Assembly: GCA_001969505.1 (NCBI GenBank)
Contig: LSSK01000931.1
Span: 1 to 38,626, forward strand
From: Zancudomyces culisetae
Taxonomy: Eukaryota > Kickxellomycota > Harpellomycetes > Harpellales > Legeriomycetaceae
Length of the DNA: 38,626 nucleotides
Direction of reading: 5' to 3'
This document shows, one piece after another, positions 1-11,020 of this stretch. The position numbers and the translations under genes are program-made. The notes beneath the pieces were generated by a model. That model did no database searches and was not told the DNA's origin. It was given only the letters and a program-made list of their open reading frames with translations. Within the stretch, counting starts at the first letter, position 1. Each line of letters begins with the position of its first letter.

Positions 1-257
1 AGAGTTAATATACCACGAACTTAAAGTACAAAGCAAAAGGTAGACAGATAAATATATGAATAGAAGGAAGGAGGAAAAGGGAAAAAGTCGAAATATACAG
101 TAACTTGTTGATGAATATATACTTTTGGACATAAGGAGGAATATCAACACAGGTACTAAAAGAAATCACACCAAACAAGCAAGAAATACTTGATATTGCT
201 TGGTATCAAAAAATACAACAAGACCATATAATAGTAAATGATAAAAGTGACGCCAAT

Positions 258-3200
258 ATGAGTAGTGGTGACAACAAGAAGGTTATCCATAAGGATTACA
301 ATACAGAGTATTTTGAACTGCTGAACGAAATTATCAAAGATTATGAAAATGGATATCTTACACAAAAAGGGTTTGAGATTAAAAAGAAAGAGATAACTAC
401 AATGTATGCAGAAAAAATAGCTGCAGCAGAAGCAGAGGCAGAAGCAGAAACGGAGGTAACTGGAGCAGCAACAGAAAACGTAAAAGAGCAACCCGAGTTG
501 AATAAACAGGAAATAGAAAGAGTTGATAGTGTTTTGGAAACAGTCAAGGGAACAACAAAAAGTGTTAACCAAAAGTTAATAGGATTGGGACTCGAAAAGG
601 AGGTAGATGCAGAAAAAACGAAAAAAAAAGAAGAGGAAGAGTTGCTGAGATATTATATTGCTAATGAGCGAATAAGTGCAGAACTAGAAAGAGATGATCC
701 AAATGACAGTGAAGATGTTGAAGAGAAATGGTTTTTGTCGAAGGCCAAGGGTATATTTGGAAACTTGATGCGCGAGGATAGAGTGGGTGGAGAGAGAACT
801 GAAGTAATGAACGAACGTGGGCAAAAGGGGGGAACTATGTTGGATGAGGGGCTCATAGAATCGCTGAGGATGGGAAGAGCCAATAGTGTTATTAGCGTAA
901 ACAAATCAAAAAGTGAAAATCGGGAGATTGCAAGGACAAAAATGCTTGGGAACGAGGGTAGGATAAGGAAGGATACCGTATCAAGTACTGATGATAGAGA
1001 AATTGAGATGCTGCATGAAATGCTTGATACTGATGGGATCTCATACTACAGCGATAGCTCCTGTGGTCAAGACCATGAAGTAAATAATACCTCTGCTTAT
1101 AGCGTAAACAGCAAGTACTCCAGATATGGTACACCTAGCCTGCGATACAAACGCAGCCACGGCACAGAGTTAGGCCAGATGCCTGCGAGCCCCAAAAAAT
1201 CAGCAACAAGCATTGCATCGATTGGCAAGTATGAATACTCACAGGCTCAACGTGACAACCACAATCAAAATTACCAAGATGATACTCAGAGGCAGTTGTA
1301 TGGTAGCCATGGTAAAAAAACTCCGTTGGCAAAAGAACTGAAAGGTATTTTTGATTTCTCTGATGAAGAAGACAAGGATGTAAATGGTTTGAGTTTTATC
1401 AAAAAGACTACTACACAGGAGGTAGAAGATGAAGGTGTGGTGTATTTTGGCGACGAGGGAAAAGCAAATATCAAAGATATGTTTAAAAAAACAGAAACCG
1501 TAGCTAATAATAGTACTATTTCAAATGGGGCAAAGAGTTTAAAAGATAAGCTGACGAGTAGGGGCAACAGAGATAATGGCAAGTTCGATAAGGCCAGAGA
1601 AAAGCCGTCGTTCCAGTCAGTAGGATCTGTGAAAACCAAAAAATACGAAGATAATTCATTGAAATATTTAACAAGTTCAATAGATAAGGGTGAGAATGAA
1701 TTTAAGAGGGCGGTAAAAGTGAATAGTAGAGATAAAAAGGAAAAGGAAAAGGAAAAGCAAAAAGAAAAAGAAAGGGAAAAAGAAAGTCAGGAGATGTTGA
1801 GGTTGGAAATGATCAAAAAGGCAGAGGAGATTAAAAGAATTGAAGAGCTTGAAAGACTTGAAAGACTTGAAAATGCGAGGAAAGAGGAGGAGAGAAGGGA
1901 GAGGGAGAAAAGGGAAAGAGAAAGAGAAAGGGAAAAGGAAGAAGAAAGGGAAAGGGAAAGAGAGTTTCAATTGCAATTGCGAAAAGAAAAAGAGATGGAA
2001 AAACAGCGGGAACTCGAGCGAGAAAAGAGAAGAAGAGAAGAAGAGCTAAGGAGGAGAGAGGAAGAAAGGCTAAGAGTTGAAGAAGAAAGGTTGAGGGTTG
2101 AAGAAGAAATGAGAATGATGGAAGAGGAAAGAAAGAGGATCGAAGAGGAAGAATATCTAGAGGAAATGATGAGAAACGAAAGCGCAAAGAAGGCTGAGGA
2201 AGAAAAGAGAGAGGCAGAAGCAAAAATGTATCAGAGTTTAGCCAAGCCTGGAAAAGAACATAAAGGCAAGGCAACAGTGGGGCATGGAATGATGTATTCA
2301 GAAGACGAGGTTGGAGGAGTAAAAAAAAAGAAAAGCGGGGGAGTAAAGAAGAGCAAAAAGACAGAGTTAGATAATGGAGGGGGTGTGAAAATGGATAATA
2401 GTAGTACTAGTCTCAACAAGTTTATACTAAAGCAGTTTGGAGAGAGGATAGAGATGGCAGACAAGGATGTAATCAACAAGACAGAGATAAAATGGGAACA
2501 AGATGAGTTGAGTGAAAGAGGCAAAATGACGAACAACCTAGGGAGCATTTTAAAGCAGCGAGCAATAGAAACGCCTGATAAGACAGCGTATGTGGTTTTA
2601 GATAACGATGGAAAGGAAATAAGCAACGTAACATGGGCTCATATTCACAGTGTGGCTCAGGCAGTGTATGGGCAGATGGTAAAGAAAGCAGGAATTGGGA
2701 AGGGGGACCGGGTGGCACTGATATACAGAAAGTATGAAACGCAGATATTTGTGAGTAGTTTGTTTGCATGCTTTTATGGCGGAGTAATAGCAGTTCCAGT
2801 GGTAGCAAGCGATAGCTATGAGGAAGTTGCGCACTTGTTGCGAACGACAGGCAGCAAAATAATTCTAACAACAAGTTTGAATATTAGAGCGTTGAGTAAG
2901 GATTTGCATAGGGCGGATAGTGGAGTAGAAGACTGGCCAAAAGAGATTCCATGGCTGTGTACAGATAAAATTGAGGAAAGTGGATCGGGTGAAGAGAGTT
3001 TGTCGAGAAGTAAAGAAGTAAAAATTATGGAGGAGTTTGATTTTCTGGATTTGGCATCAGGAGACGCAGCGTATATTGAGTATACTAAAACAAACAAAGG
3101 CCAGCTGAGTGGAGTTGTAGTGACACATGGTAACTTGATGGCGCAGTGTTCGGTGTGGAAACGGACAGTTCTTGGAAATGGCGGAGTAATAATGACTAGT

Positions 3201-6200
3201 ATAGACACACGACAGAGAGTCGGATTGATACTGGGACTGTTGGTTGGGGTGTATGTAGGCGTAGAGTCGGTTTGTGTTTCTTCAGTTATACTGGACAATC
3301 CAAAGACGTATATCCAAACGATTAAGAAATACAGAGTTAATGTGATGCTAACTAACCATGAAGGAGTCAAAAAAATGTTGTTGAGTGAGAAGGATATTAG
3401 CCACCAAGACAAAATAAGTCACTTGGAGGCAACGTTGGTGGATAGTATAGAGTTGGATATGGCCTTTTTCCGATTCTTTGAAAACAAAGTGCTGAAGCAG
3501 TTTTGTAGTAAGTGTACAGCCATTCCGATTTTGACGTTGTCAGAATACGGTGGAATGTTATTGGCATATACTAAGTGTACACCCAGTAACATTGTACAAC
3601 TGGATCGGGTTGCGTTGTTGGACAACCGGGTGGAGATGATCACTGGTGACAGCTCGATAGAGTGCCAGGAACACGTCAACTTGGTGTGTAAGCACAACGT
3701 ATACGACCAGATAACCAAAGCAGCAACAATAAAGATAGTCAATCCCGAGACAAAGCAGGAAACACAACAAAGCGAGATTGGAGAAATCTGGATTAAATCC
3801 GAATCGTTGGCAAATATGGTGTATTGGGGATTGCCAAAGCTGACTTCAGACATATTCTCAGCAGAACTTGGCGGAGGCACGTACCTGCGGAGTGGGTTGA
3901 TGGGGAGAGTAGTAAAGGATAGAGGGTTATTAGTGTTTGGACATTATGAAGAGCGGTTGAGAACAGTAGATAGTGTAAACAAAATGACATATATCAATTA
4001 TTTGTGGGAGATCAACAAAACGATTCGAAAGAGATGGTTTTCGGTACATGAAAGTGTAGCGTTTGAGTTGACAATTCATAATCGATATTATATTATATTG
4101 CTGGCTGAGTTAGATGAACAAGCCGATAAGGCCAAATACGAAGAGATTGTTAGAGAGATGTATATTTATTTGGAAAAAACACTCAAATTTATTCCAGTGA
4201 CGATTTATTTGTGCCCAAAGGAGGAATTGCCAAGAATAGTTAGCAACGGAAAGCGGCAAATCAATACTGAGCACACTAAAAAGCGGTTTGAGTTGGGAAT
4301 GATAAAGAGTTACTATTTCCAGATGAATCCAAACATTTTGCAGCCAGAAATCCAACAGCCCGAGGAATACAGAGACCGGTCAGTTGAGTTGTATGGCGAA
4401 TGGAGTCAACTTACGGGCTACGAACCACTCCATCAGATTATTGATGCCAAAACCAATGCCAACCTTTTGCAAATAAACAATGCTGTAGAGTTACTGATAA
4501 TGCGGGCCAAGGTGGCACCAAACGAAGTGGCGTATCGACAGTATGACAGCAACGGCCGAATGCATGATTTTATTACGTTTAAAGAAATGCTGCTTAAGGT
4601 AAGCAGCTACACAAATGTATTGATTGACAAGTATGGAGTGGCAAGTGGTGACCGAGTAGTGGTGAATTTGGGTAGTGGGATAGACTATGTAGTGACTTTG
4701 TATAGTGTGCTTGCGGCTGGCGCAACTGCAATTCCTGTGGCGCAGATATTGACACAATCAGCTGTTTCTGATACCGCTAGTGCTTTGGATATCAGTTCTA
4801 ATGCCAGCGGTAGCAATCTTAATAGCAACAAGCGGTTTTCCTTTGAGATTATTCCCAACAGCAACAGTTCTGCATCGACTTTACATTATAGTGCAAATCT
4901 TGAAAGCATAAATATGATAACAAATACTATAAAGTATTTGAATGTCAGCCATGTAATAACCAACACTGAAAACCGCAAAAATTATAGTATTGGACAAGTC
5001 AAAATAATAGTTGATTTGGCTGAAACAGCAGCAAAATGCATCAATAATATTATAGGCATGAATGGATACAAACCTTATAAACACAGCGACACGAACCAGC
5101 CAGCATTGATTACTGTGAGCAAAGCTAAAAGCAAGGAGTTTATTGAGTATATTTTTATTGGGCATTTGCAGATTCTGGCGTTTTGTGCACAGCAAAAGGT
5201 GGATTTCCAGCTGACACCAAAGACGTGTTTGCTGTCAACAATCAAGTGCTACAATGGCTATGGCTTGCTTCAAATGTTGTCGTTGGGGATGTTTTTGGGC
5301 TCTACGACAATTGTGTTTCCAACGATAGAGTTTTTCAAGAACCCAACTGTCTTGCTGACACTGATTCGTAAATATTACATTAAGGACGTATTTGTTAATT
5401 ACAAGCTGTTGGAATATTTGGTTGCCAATGTTAAACTGCATTTTCTTACAACCAATAAAATGTTGGATTTGGGATTTGTTCAAAATCTAATTCTGAACTG
5501 TGACGACCGTGGCTACAACAGTGAAAAATACAATGCGATTGTACAAGTTTTAAAGTCGCTTAACATCAACAATATCAATCCGATGTTTGGAACTGATGCC
5601 AACCCTTCCATTTCTACTCGTGCATATCTATCCAACCAAAACAACAAAAACCAAAACAACAACAACTCTGGTTCTGAAACTGTTATGGAGAACAATAATA
5701 ATCTATACCTCAATGGCAACACAAGCAGCATTCATCTGCTTGATCAGGAAATCACACTTCATTTGGATACAGTTATGCTTACTCAACACCACAAGCTTAA
5801 ACTTGTTGACCAGCCCAACCGCGACTCCACAATAACGCTTACCGATTCGGGCAAAATAACCAGCGGAACCATGGTGGCTATTGTTGATCCTGCCACGCAC
5901 AAAGCGTTGCCTGTTGGTTTTATTGGTGAAGTTTGGGTTTACAGCAAAGCGAATGCCCAGACTATTCGGCATTATCCAGCGTCGACTAGTTCGAATTCGC
6001 CGTCCAGTTCAAACCATTCGATGTACACAGCGCATATAAATGCGAACAAGGCAATCTTGTCAGACAATGCTTGTGCTCACGAATTTATCAAAACCAATGT
6101 TTATGGGTTTTTGTATCTCAAGAAAGATGACACTGAGCCATATCTCTTTATAGTTGGGAAGTTTGCTGATTTGATTCAAAAGGCTGTAGCATGCAAGCAA

Positions 6201-7316
6201 AACGTTTTAGATACGTATCAGCCTTCCCTACCACTTGCACCGTTTTCCACTTCCAAGCAAGAAGAACAAAAGAAGAACTTTGGATCATTGCAATACACGA
6301 GTTGTTATTATTATAAACGAGATATCCGAGAAAGTGTTATGGGGTTAAATAATATAATTTCGGCGGTATCCAAGTCGCAATTGGAGATATTTGAGAGTGT
6401 AGAGGTACTAGCGTTTGGGAATTCTAAAAAAGTGACTCTGACTTTGAATGGTCAAAAGAACAACAATAACAAAAATGGCAGGAACAATGATGGATCAATG
6501 GTGAAAGAGAAGAAAAAGAAGGGAGACGAGTGGGTTGAAATCCAAGAAGAGGAAGTTAGTGGTAGTACTAGTTTTATTAATGTTGGGAAAAAATCAGGTT
6601 TTAAGAAAAAATTGATGCTTCCAACATTGTTATACAACAACAACAACAATAACAACAAGAATGGTAATGGTAATGGTGGGAATAATGAGAACGAAAATGG
6701 TGAATGTGATAGAGATAGAGATAAAGATGGTGGTGGTGGTAGTGATGAAAAGGTGGATAACATAGTGGTAGTGGTTGTCAGATTGTCAACTGAATTTGCT
6801 TACAAGAACAGTTATGGCGAGATTAAAGCGACTAGTAAAAACCTATTGAATTTGATAATGTTAAACACATTTAAAATGCTAAACTTGGTATTGGATCATG
6901 TTTATATAGTTAAAAAAGCAGGCCAAAAAGGGACAGGAGGAAATGTTGGAAGACGGAGTTTGAATTCGAACCATCGGGAGAATGGTGGTGGTAGTGGTGG
7001 AATGGGAGGAAGTTTGGTTTCGAGTTCGTCGCTGGCGAGTATTGGGCTGAATATCAATCAGTTTTCGGCATCGACGCCATCGGTTTATTTGATGAAAATG
7101 ACTAGATCGTTAAAGAATATCAAAAAATCAGCGGCAAATATAAACATACATAGTAGTAGAAATAGTAGTGAGGCGAGTAGTAGTAGGTATAGTGAAGGTG
7201 GGAGTAAGAGATACCAACAAATGCGAGAAAAAGTCGATCCTAGTGACTGGGCTATCAAGTCGCAAGTACGGGCGTATTTACAAGGTCACAACTTGGAGGT
7301 TATTGATTATCTCTGA
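258..7316 (+). CDS. DIP2/Cmr2-like protein: DMAP1-binding domain plus two AMP-binding domains
   Basis: A single uninterrupted frame of 2352 residues. Near the N-terminus (about residues 12-55) is a DMAP1-binding-type segment with TQKGFEIKKKEI at 35-46. Residues about 480-690 are an almost pure Glu/Lys/Arg charged helix, probably a long coiled coil or single alpha-helix. Two adenylate-forming (acyl-CoA ligase-like) domains follow, from about 762 and from about 1416. In the first, the usual Ser/Thr/Gly-rich phosphate loop has become YTKTNKGQLSG (from residue 942), followed by VVVTHGN, as in the DIP2/Cmr2 family whose motifs are divergent. Asn-rich and Gly-rich tracts sit late in the protein. 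Known DIP2 proteins act on lipid or fatty-acid metabolism; activity here is inferred only from family. It is longer than yeast Cmr2 (about 1650), mainly through low-complexity insertions. The stop overlaps the convergent gene by 10 bp. Confidence 0.85.
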   Translation: MSSGDNKKVIHKDYNTEYFELLNEIIKDYENGYLTQKGFEIKKKEITTMYAEKIAAAEAEAEAETEVTGAATENVKEQPELNKQEIERVDSVLETVKGTTKSVNQKLIGLGLEKEVDAEKTKKKEEEELLRYYIANERISAELERDDPNDSEDVEEKWFLSKAKGIFGNLMREDRVGGERTEVMNERGQKGGTMLDEGLIESLRMGRANSVISVNKSKSENREIARTKMLGNEGRIRKDTVSSTDDREIEMLHEMLDTDGISYYSDSSCGQDHEVNNTSAYSVNSKYSRYGTPSLRYKRSHGTELGQMPASPKKSATSIASIGKYEYSQAQRDNHNQNYQDDTQRQLYGSHGKKTPLAKELKGIFDFSDEEDKDVNGLSFIKKTTTQEVEDEGVVYFGDEGKANIKDMFKKTETVANNSTISNGAKSLKDKLTSRGNRDNGKFDKAREKPSFQSVGSVKTKKYEDNSLKYLTSSIDKGENEFKRAVKVNSRDKKEKEKEKQKEKEREKESQEMLRLEMIKKAEEIKRIEELERLERLENARKEEERREREKREREREREKEEEREREREFQLQLRKEKEMEKQRELEREKRRREEELRRREEERLRVEEERLRVEEEMRMMEEERKRIEEEEYLEEMMRNESAKKAEEEKREAEAKMYQSLAKPGKEHKGKATVGHGMMYSEDEVGGVKKKKSGGVKKSKKTELDNGGGVKMDNSSTSLNKFILKQFGERIEMADKDVINKTEIKWEQDELSERGKMTNNLGSILKQRAIETPDKTAYVVLDNDGKEISNVTWAHIHSVAQAVYGQMVKKAGIGKGDRVALIYRKYETQIFVSSLFACFYGGVIAVPVVASDSYEEVAHLLRTTGSKIILTTSLNIRALSKDLHRADSGVEDWPKEIPWLCTDKIEESGSGEESLSRSKEVKIMEEFDFLDLASGDAAYIEYTKTNKGQLSGVVVTHGNLMAQCSVWKRTVLGNGGVIMTSIDTRQRVGLILGLLVGVYVGVESVCVSSVILDNPKTYIQTIKKYRVNVMLTNHEGVKKMLLSEKDISHQDKISHLEATLVDSIELDMAFFRFFENKVLKQFCSKCTAIPILTLSEYGGMLLAYTKCTPSNIVQLDRVALLDNRVEMITGDSSIECQEHVNLVCKHNVYDQITKAATIKIVNPETKQETQQSEIGEIWIKSESLANMVYWGLPKLTSDIFSAELGGGTYLRSGLMGRVVKDRGLLVFGHYEERLRTVDSVNKMTYINYLWEINKTIRKRWFSVHESVAFELTIHNRYYIILLAELDEQADKAKYEEIVREMYIYLEKTLKFIPVTIYLCPKEELPRIVSNGKRQINTEHTKKRFELGMIKSYYFQMNPNILQPEIQQPEEYRDRSVELYGEWSQLTGYEPLHQIIDAKTNANLLQINNAVELLIMRAKVAPNEVAYRQYDSNGRMHDFITFKEMLLKVSSYTNVLIDKYGVASGDRVVVNLGSGIDYVVTLYSVLAAGATAIPVAQILTQSAVSDTASALDISSNASGSNLNSNKRFSFEIIPNSNSSASTLHYSANLESINMITNTIKYLNVSHVITNTENRKNYSIGQVKIIVDLAETAAKCINNIIGMNGYKPYKHSDTNQPALITVSKAKSKEFIEYIFIGHLQILAFCAQQKVDFQLTPKTCLLSTIKCYNGYGLLQMLSLGMFLGSTTIVFPTIEFFKNPTVLLTLIRKYYIKDVFVNYKLLEYLVANVKLHFLTTNKMLDLGFVQNLILNCDDRGYNSEKYNAIVQVLKSLNINNINPMFGTDANPSISTRAYLSNQNNKNQNNNNSGSETVMENNNNLYLNGNTSSIHLLDQEITLHLDTVMLTQHHKLKLVDQPNRDSTITLTDSGKITSGTMVAIVDPATHKALPVGFIGEVWVYSKANAQTIRHYPASTSSNSPSSSNHSMYTAHINANKAILSDNACAHEFIKTNVYGFLYLKKDDTEPYLFIVGKFADLIQKAVACKQNVLDTYQPSLPLAPFSTSKQEEQKKNFGSLQYTSCYYYKRDIRESVMGLNNIISAVSKSQLEIFESVEVLAFGNSKKVTLTLNGQKNNNNKNGRNNDGSMVKEKKKKGDEWVEIQEEEVSGSTSFINVGKKSGFKKKLMLPTLLYNNNNNNNKNGNGNGGNNENENGECDRDRDKDGGGGSDEKVDNIVVVVVRLSTEFAYKNSYGEIKATSKNLLNLIMLNTFKMLNLVLDHVYIVKKAGQKGTGGNVGRRSLNSNHRENGGGSGGMGGSLVSSSSLASIGLNINQFSASTPSVYLMKMTRSLKNIKKSAANINIHSSRNSSEASSSRYSEGGSKRYQQMREKVDPSDWAIKSQVRAYLQGHNLEVIDYL

Positions 7317-10300
7317 GTGAGGATTAAGGAGAGTTTGGAGTAGATGGAGTGAAGGGGTTTGTAGAAAAGTTGGGGATTTCCAAAGGATAGTAAATGATGT
7401 AGAGAATGAGAATGGTAGTTTAAAAGTAGATAGGTTGACAGAGAAATGGCTAGGCGAGTGAGTAGTTGGTGTTGTAGTTTGAGTTTGTTGGATAGGATTA
7501 GATTTAAAATACTTTTATTTTGATTACAATTAATAAACGGACTTGTAACAACAGATTGGAAAAAGAGAGAATTGGATATGGACAAGAGTTGATTGAAATC
7601 AAATATTGTTTTCTGTTGTTGTTGTTGTTGTTGTTGTTGTTGTGATTGTTTTAGAGTTGATGCAATAATTTGGTTTGCAATATTGATATCTGCAGCATGA
7701 CGATTGTAAATATCTTCAAGTATACAGCCAAGTCGTTTGGTTCTAACTGAATGTTGTTGTGGTTTTGATCTTGGTTGTAATAAATGATTGTGAATTTCAT
7801 TTCTGAGTGTTACTCGTAGTTTGATTAAATGATCTCTATCATTACCGTTACCATTACCAACTATGTTTGAACCATTAAAATAGTATTCAGAATTAAAGTT
7901 AGAGTTAGAGTAGGGATTAGAGAGTTTGTAAATAGTAGAATTGAGAATATCAAGTTGACGTAACGCATGTAAAATCTGTACAGTACTATCCGATTCATTG
8001 TTGTCATTGTTGTCATTGTTATTGTTATTCTTTTCATTCTTTTCCTTCTTATTTCTTCCAAACTCATATGTTGTTGAATGCATCGTAATATAATTACATA
8101 ATGGGTAAAACATGGCGTATTCAATTTGACTTGTATCTGTCAAAAACCGATAATAATACCTTTTTTTATTGCTCTTGCTTTTTGTTTGGTTTTTAGGAAT
8201 CACAACCATTCCAATAATCATTTGTTTTCTGCCGCTATCTCCATTTCTCCAATATGTAATAAATAATCTAGTTTTTTCTCTTTCTCTTTCTCTTTCTTTT
8301 TCTTTTTCTCTTTCTCTTTCTTTTATTTTTATTTGTTCATCATAATTGCTAGCTTTGGCATCAAGTATTCTTTCAACCAACACTACTAGTTTAAGATACT
8401 CTCCATAAACAAATTCATCAACATTTTCTACTGACAAACCATCACCATCACCATCACCATTAACTACAAAATTTTCTCGAAATGCTCGTCCTACCACTTG
8501 CACAATCTCGTTTACTATTACCTCCTTCTCTTTTTCTTCCTTTTCTTCCTTTCCTTCCCCACAATTATCAATCAACTTTTTAATAGCATTTCCATTTTCA
8601 TTCTGATCAACTCCATATCCCAATACTTCCAAAGCACGCGTAATAATAACCGCCATTGTTGTTTCACCAGCCTTATACACCATCTTGACAATATATTCAA
8701 CCATGGCCTTGTCTATATACCACTCATCAACACATTTCTCGCTTTTAGAACGCAACTTTTGTTCTATTACTTGTCTTATTTGTTGTAATTCTATTCGCAT
8801 TTCTATAACTCTTTCCTCTTCCCAACTCTCCAGCATTCCATTTCCATTTCCATTTCTGTAATAACAGTTATCATTCTTGTCACATAATCTAAACATACTT
8901 TCAATATCCCTGTCTGGCTGCAACTCACCGTGTTGCTCACTAATCACTATCTCCCGCGTCCATTCACTCAGTCGCCAGTTTACTCCGTTGAAGTATCCCA
9001 CCACTACTACTGCTCCTGCTCCTGCTCCTCCTCCTTCATCAACATTAACATTTACCCATTTGGTCACTACCATATATTCACTCGATTCTTTGCTTTGTTT
9101 TTGACTCTTACAAACTTTGATTTCTTCCACTTCATATCCTTGCAGCAATCCTCTTGTTCCCAACTTGTACTCGATTTCTTCAACACTCAATGTATCGATC
9201 TTCATTAAATCATCATCATCATCTTCTTCTTCTTCTTCTTCACCTTCACCTTCTTCCTCCTCCTCCTCATCATCATCGTCTTGATTTTCCTCTTCCATAT
9301 CTACTACTTTTTCAACTTTATCACTCTTCATCCCAAATCCTTTCACAACTATAAACTGCTTCCTACATTTTCTTCCTCCTCCTCCTTCTTCTTCTTCTTT
9401 CTCTCCATTTCTATTCTCTACTCCATTTATACATGTTGTTGTATCCTCTATACTTTCCATATACCCTAGAATATTCCCACTGCCACTAACACTTGTCAAC
9501 TCAATGCGTTCAATTCGTTCATTTTCATACGTAAGCTGTTGATCCATAAATTTTACCACATTATACTCGCTATTATTATCAGCCAATACTTGCTCACTTG
9601 CTCTACCAACCACCATTCTGTACACTTCCATCACCCCTTTACGCTTTACCACTATTATATTGAACCCATCATCCAGCTCACCACCCGTTCTCGTCTTTAC
9701 TTTCCTTTGTCTTGTAATCATTATTTCCACAATATGATTCCCTTCCTCTCTCTCAGCCGCCTCAATCTCTTCTTCATATTCTCCTTTTCCTTCTCCTTGC
9801 CCAACTCTATTATTCATACCTCTACCTCTATTCTTTTGCATTTCTCCATCCCCTACTATCGTTGCTTGCAGAAATGTCATGAATCCTGTCTTCAATCGCT
9901 TAACCAATCCGTTTGATTCACCCTTTTCAACTTCAACCTCCACATCTAAATTTGTACCTTCATACTCTTTTCTCTTCCTTGTGTCCTCATTCATCTCAAC
10001 AGATCCATTCGAATCCTTTACATCACCACCATTGCCCTTTCTACTATTGCTAATCATCAACACTTTGGCAACCTTAATATCCTTACCATCCTGCAAATCC
10101 CGAATTTTATACCCAAATAGTTGTTTCTCTCCCTCAATCGAACCATTAAGCCCATCAAACCCTGTTATGTACAAAACTCGTGGACTGTATCCACTGTATT
10201 CACCTTCCCCCATCAACACAATACAACTATCACTATTTACCCCAACTATTTTTACTCTTCTATCATTTCCACTCTTGAAAACCCCAGCAAGTTCTTTAAT

Positions 10301-11020
10301 ATAACACCGACATATAATTCCTCGATTATACCACCTTGCCTCATCTTTTGCATCGTCGTTATTAGTCTCTGTGTATTTACTGAATAACCGGTGTGTTTCT
10401 GAATACCGGAACTGGTACACCGTTCCGCTACTTGTCACCCTCCACAGTATGTGCCCTTTTGCTCCATTCGTTACCATATCCATCGATTCTTTTTTGTATT
10501 CTTCTGTGTTTGTTTCCGATACAAATTTTATCTTGACACTTGAATTCTTACTTCCATACCCAAATAAAATCTCTCGCTCTCTTTCCTCTTCCTCTTTTTC
10601 TTCTTCTTCTTCCTCCTCTTTTTCTTTTTCTTCTTCTTCCTGTCGTTGTTCTTGTTGATCAATAGACTGTATTTTATTTTCACTATTATATTTAGACGTA
10701 CTGTTGTTATCTTTATCATTATTGCAATCTAATCCAAACCGTCTAAATTCCATTTCTCGCCCCTTGTCCATAACTCGCCACTCCAAATCCCATCCCTTGC
10801 TACTAGAATTACTGGCGTGATGCTCTGTATTTACAAACACTCCTCCATCCTCAATCTCTGCCACTTCAGTTCTACAGTCTGGTTCATTTTCCTGTAAAAT
10901 TTCCACCCAGTTTCGCTTGCTGTCTATAACTTGGATCTTCAAAATCCCCAAAGAACCATGCCAATTCTTATCTATTTCCACCGGGATTCCTACAAACGTA
11001 TCCACAGCACTTTTACTCAT
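7307..11020 (-). CDS. Large acidic low-complexity protein, possible Nup120/Nup160-type nucleoporin
   Basis: A single frame of 1237 residues. It is interrupted by long Glu/Asp runs (around residues 575-605), Lys-Glu and Arg-Glu repeats and a poly-Gln tract near residue 1130. Between these, ordered segments are spaced like a Nup160/Nup120 protein: an N-terminal strand with DLEWRVMDKGREMEF resembling the early 'WR...LEL' strand of that family; a mid region with RALEVLGYG and MVVIPK...RYYYRFL where the propeller passes into helices; and NKLKLQHQLLTRLAISL late, like the family's 'LL.LQQLL.RL' helix. If so, most of the C-terminal helical solenoid is absent, because family members continue several hundred residues further. 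Only a structural or profile search would settle this; the assignment rests on visual similarity. It begins with MSKSAVDTF and ends QR-stop inside the 3' end of the convergent gene. Confidence 0.6.
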   Translation of the reverse strand: MSKSAVDTFVGIPVEIDKNWHGSLGILKIQVIDSKRNWVEILQENEPDCRTEVAEIEDGGVFVNTEHHASNSSSKGWDLEWRVMDKGREMEFRRFGLDCNNDKDNNSTSKYNSENKIQSIDQQEQRQEEEEKEKEEEEEEEKEEEEREREILFGYGSKNSSVKIKFVSETNTEEYKKESMDMVTNGAKGHILWRVTSSGTVYQFRYSETHRLFSKYTETNNDDAKDEARWYNRGIICRCYIKELAGVFKSGNDRRVKIVGVNSDSCIVLMGEGEYSGYSPRVLYITGFDGLNGSIEGEKQLFGYKIRDLQDGKDIKVAKVLMISNSRKGNGGDVKDSNGSVEMNEDTRKRKEYEGTNLDVEVEVEKGESNGLVKRLKTGFMTFLQATIVGDGEMQKNRGRGMNNRVGQGEGKGEYEEEIEAAEREEGNHIVEIMITRQRKVKTRTGGELDDGFNIIVVKRKGVMEVYRMVVGRASEQVLADNNSEYNVVKFMDQQLTYENERIERIELTSVSGSGNILGYMESIEDTTTCINGVENRNGEKEEEEGGGGRKCRKQFIVVKGFGMKSDKVEKVVDMEEENQDDDDEEEEEEGEGEEEEEEDDDDDLMKIDTLSVEEIEYKLGTRGLLQGYEVEEIKVCKSQKQSKESSEYMVVTKWVNVNVDEGGGAGAGAVVVVGYFNGVNWRLSEWTREIVISEQHGELQPDRDIESMFRLCDKNDNCYYRNGNGNGMLESWEEERVIEMRIELQQIRQVIEQKLRSKSEKCVDEWYIDKAMVEYIVKMVYKAGETTMAVIITRALEVLGYGVDQNENGNAIKKLIDNCGEGKEEKEEKEKEVIVNEIVQVVGRAFRENFVVNGDGDGDGLSVENVDEFVYGEYLKLVVLVERILDAKASNYDEQIKIKEREREKEKEREREREKTRLFITYWRNGDSGRKQMIIGMVVIPKNQTKSKSNKKRYYYRFLTDTSQIEYAMFYPLCNYITMHSTTYEFGRNKKEKNEKNNNNNDNNDNNESDSTVQILHALRQLDILNSTIYKLSNPYSNSNFNSEYYFNGSNIVGNGNGNDRDHLIKLRVTLRNEIHNHLLQPRSKPQQHSVRTKRLGCILEDIYNRHAADINIANQIIASTLKQSQQQQQQQQQQKTIFDFNQLLSISNSLFFQSVVTSPFINCNQNKSILNLILSNKLKLQHQLLTRLAISLSTYLLLNYHSHSLHHLLSFGNPQLFYKPLHSIYSKLSLILTQR

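Noticed and set aside
1677-2274. Long Ser/Leu/Phe-rich frames opposite the charged helix of the DIP2-like gene
   Set aside because: They are antisense shadows of Glu/Lys/Arg repeats.
8498-10658. Many plus-strand frames opposite the acidic gene (Leu/Ser/His-rich)
   Set aside because: Antisense shadows of Glu/Asp/Lys-rich coding sequence; no independent start context or family.
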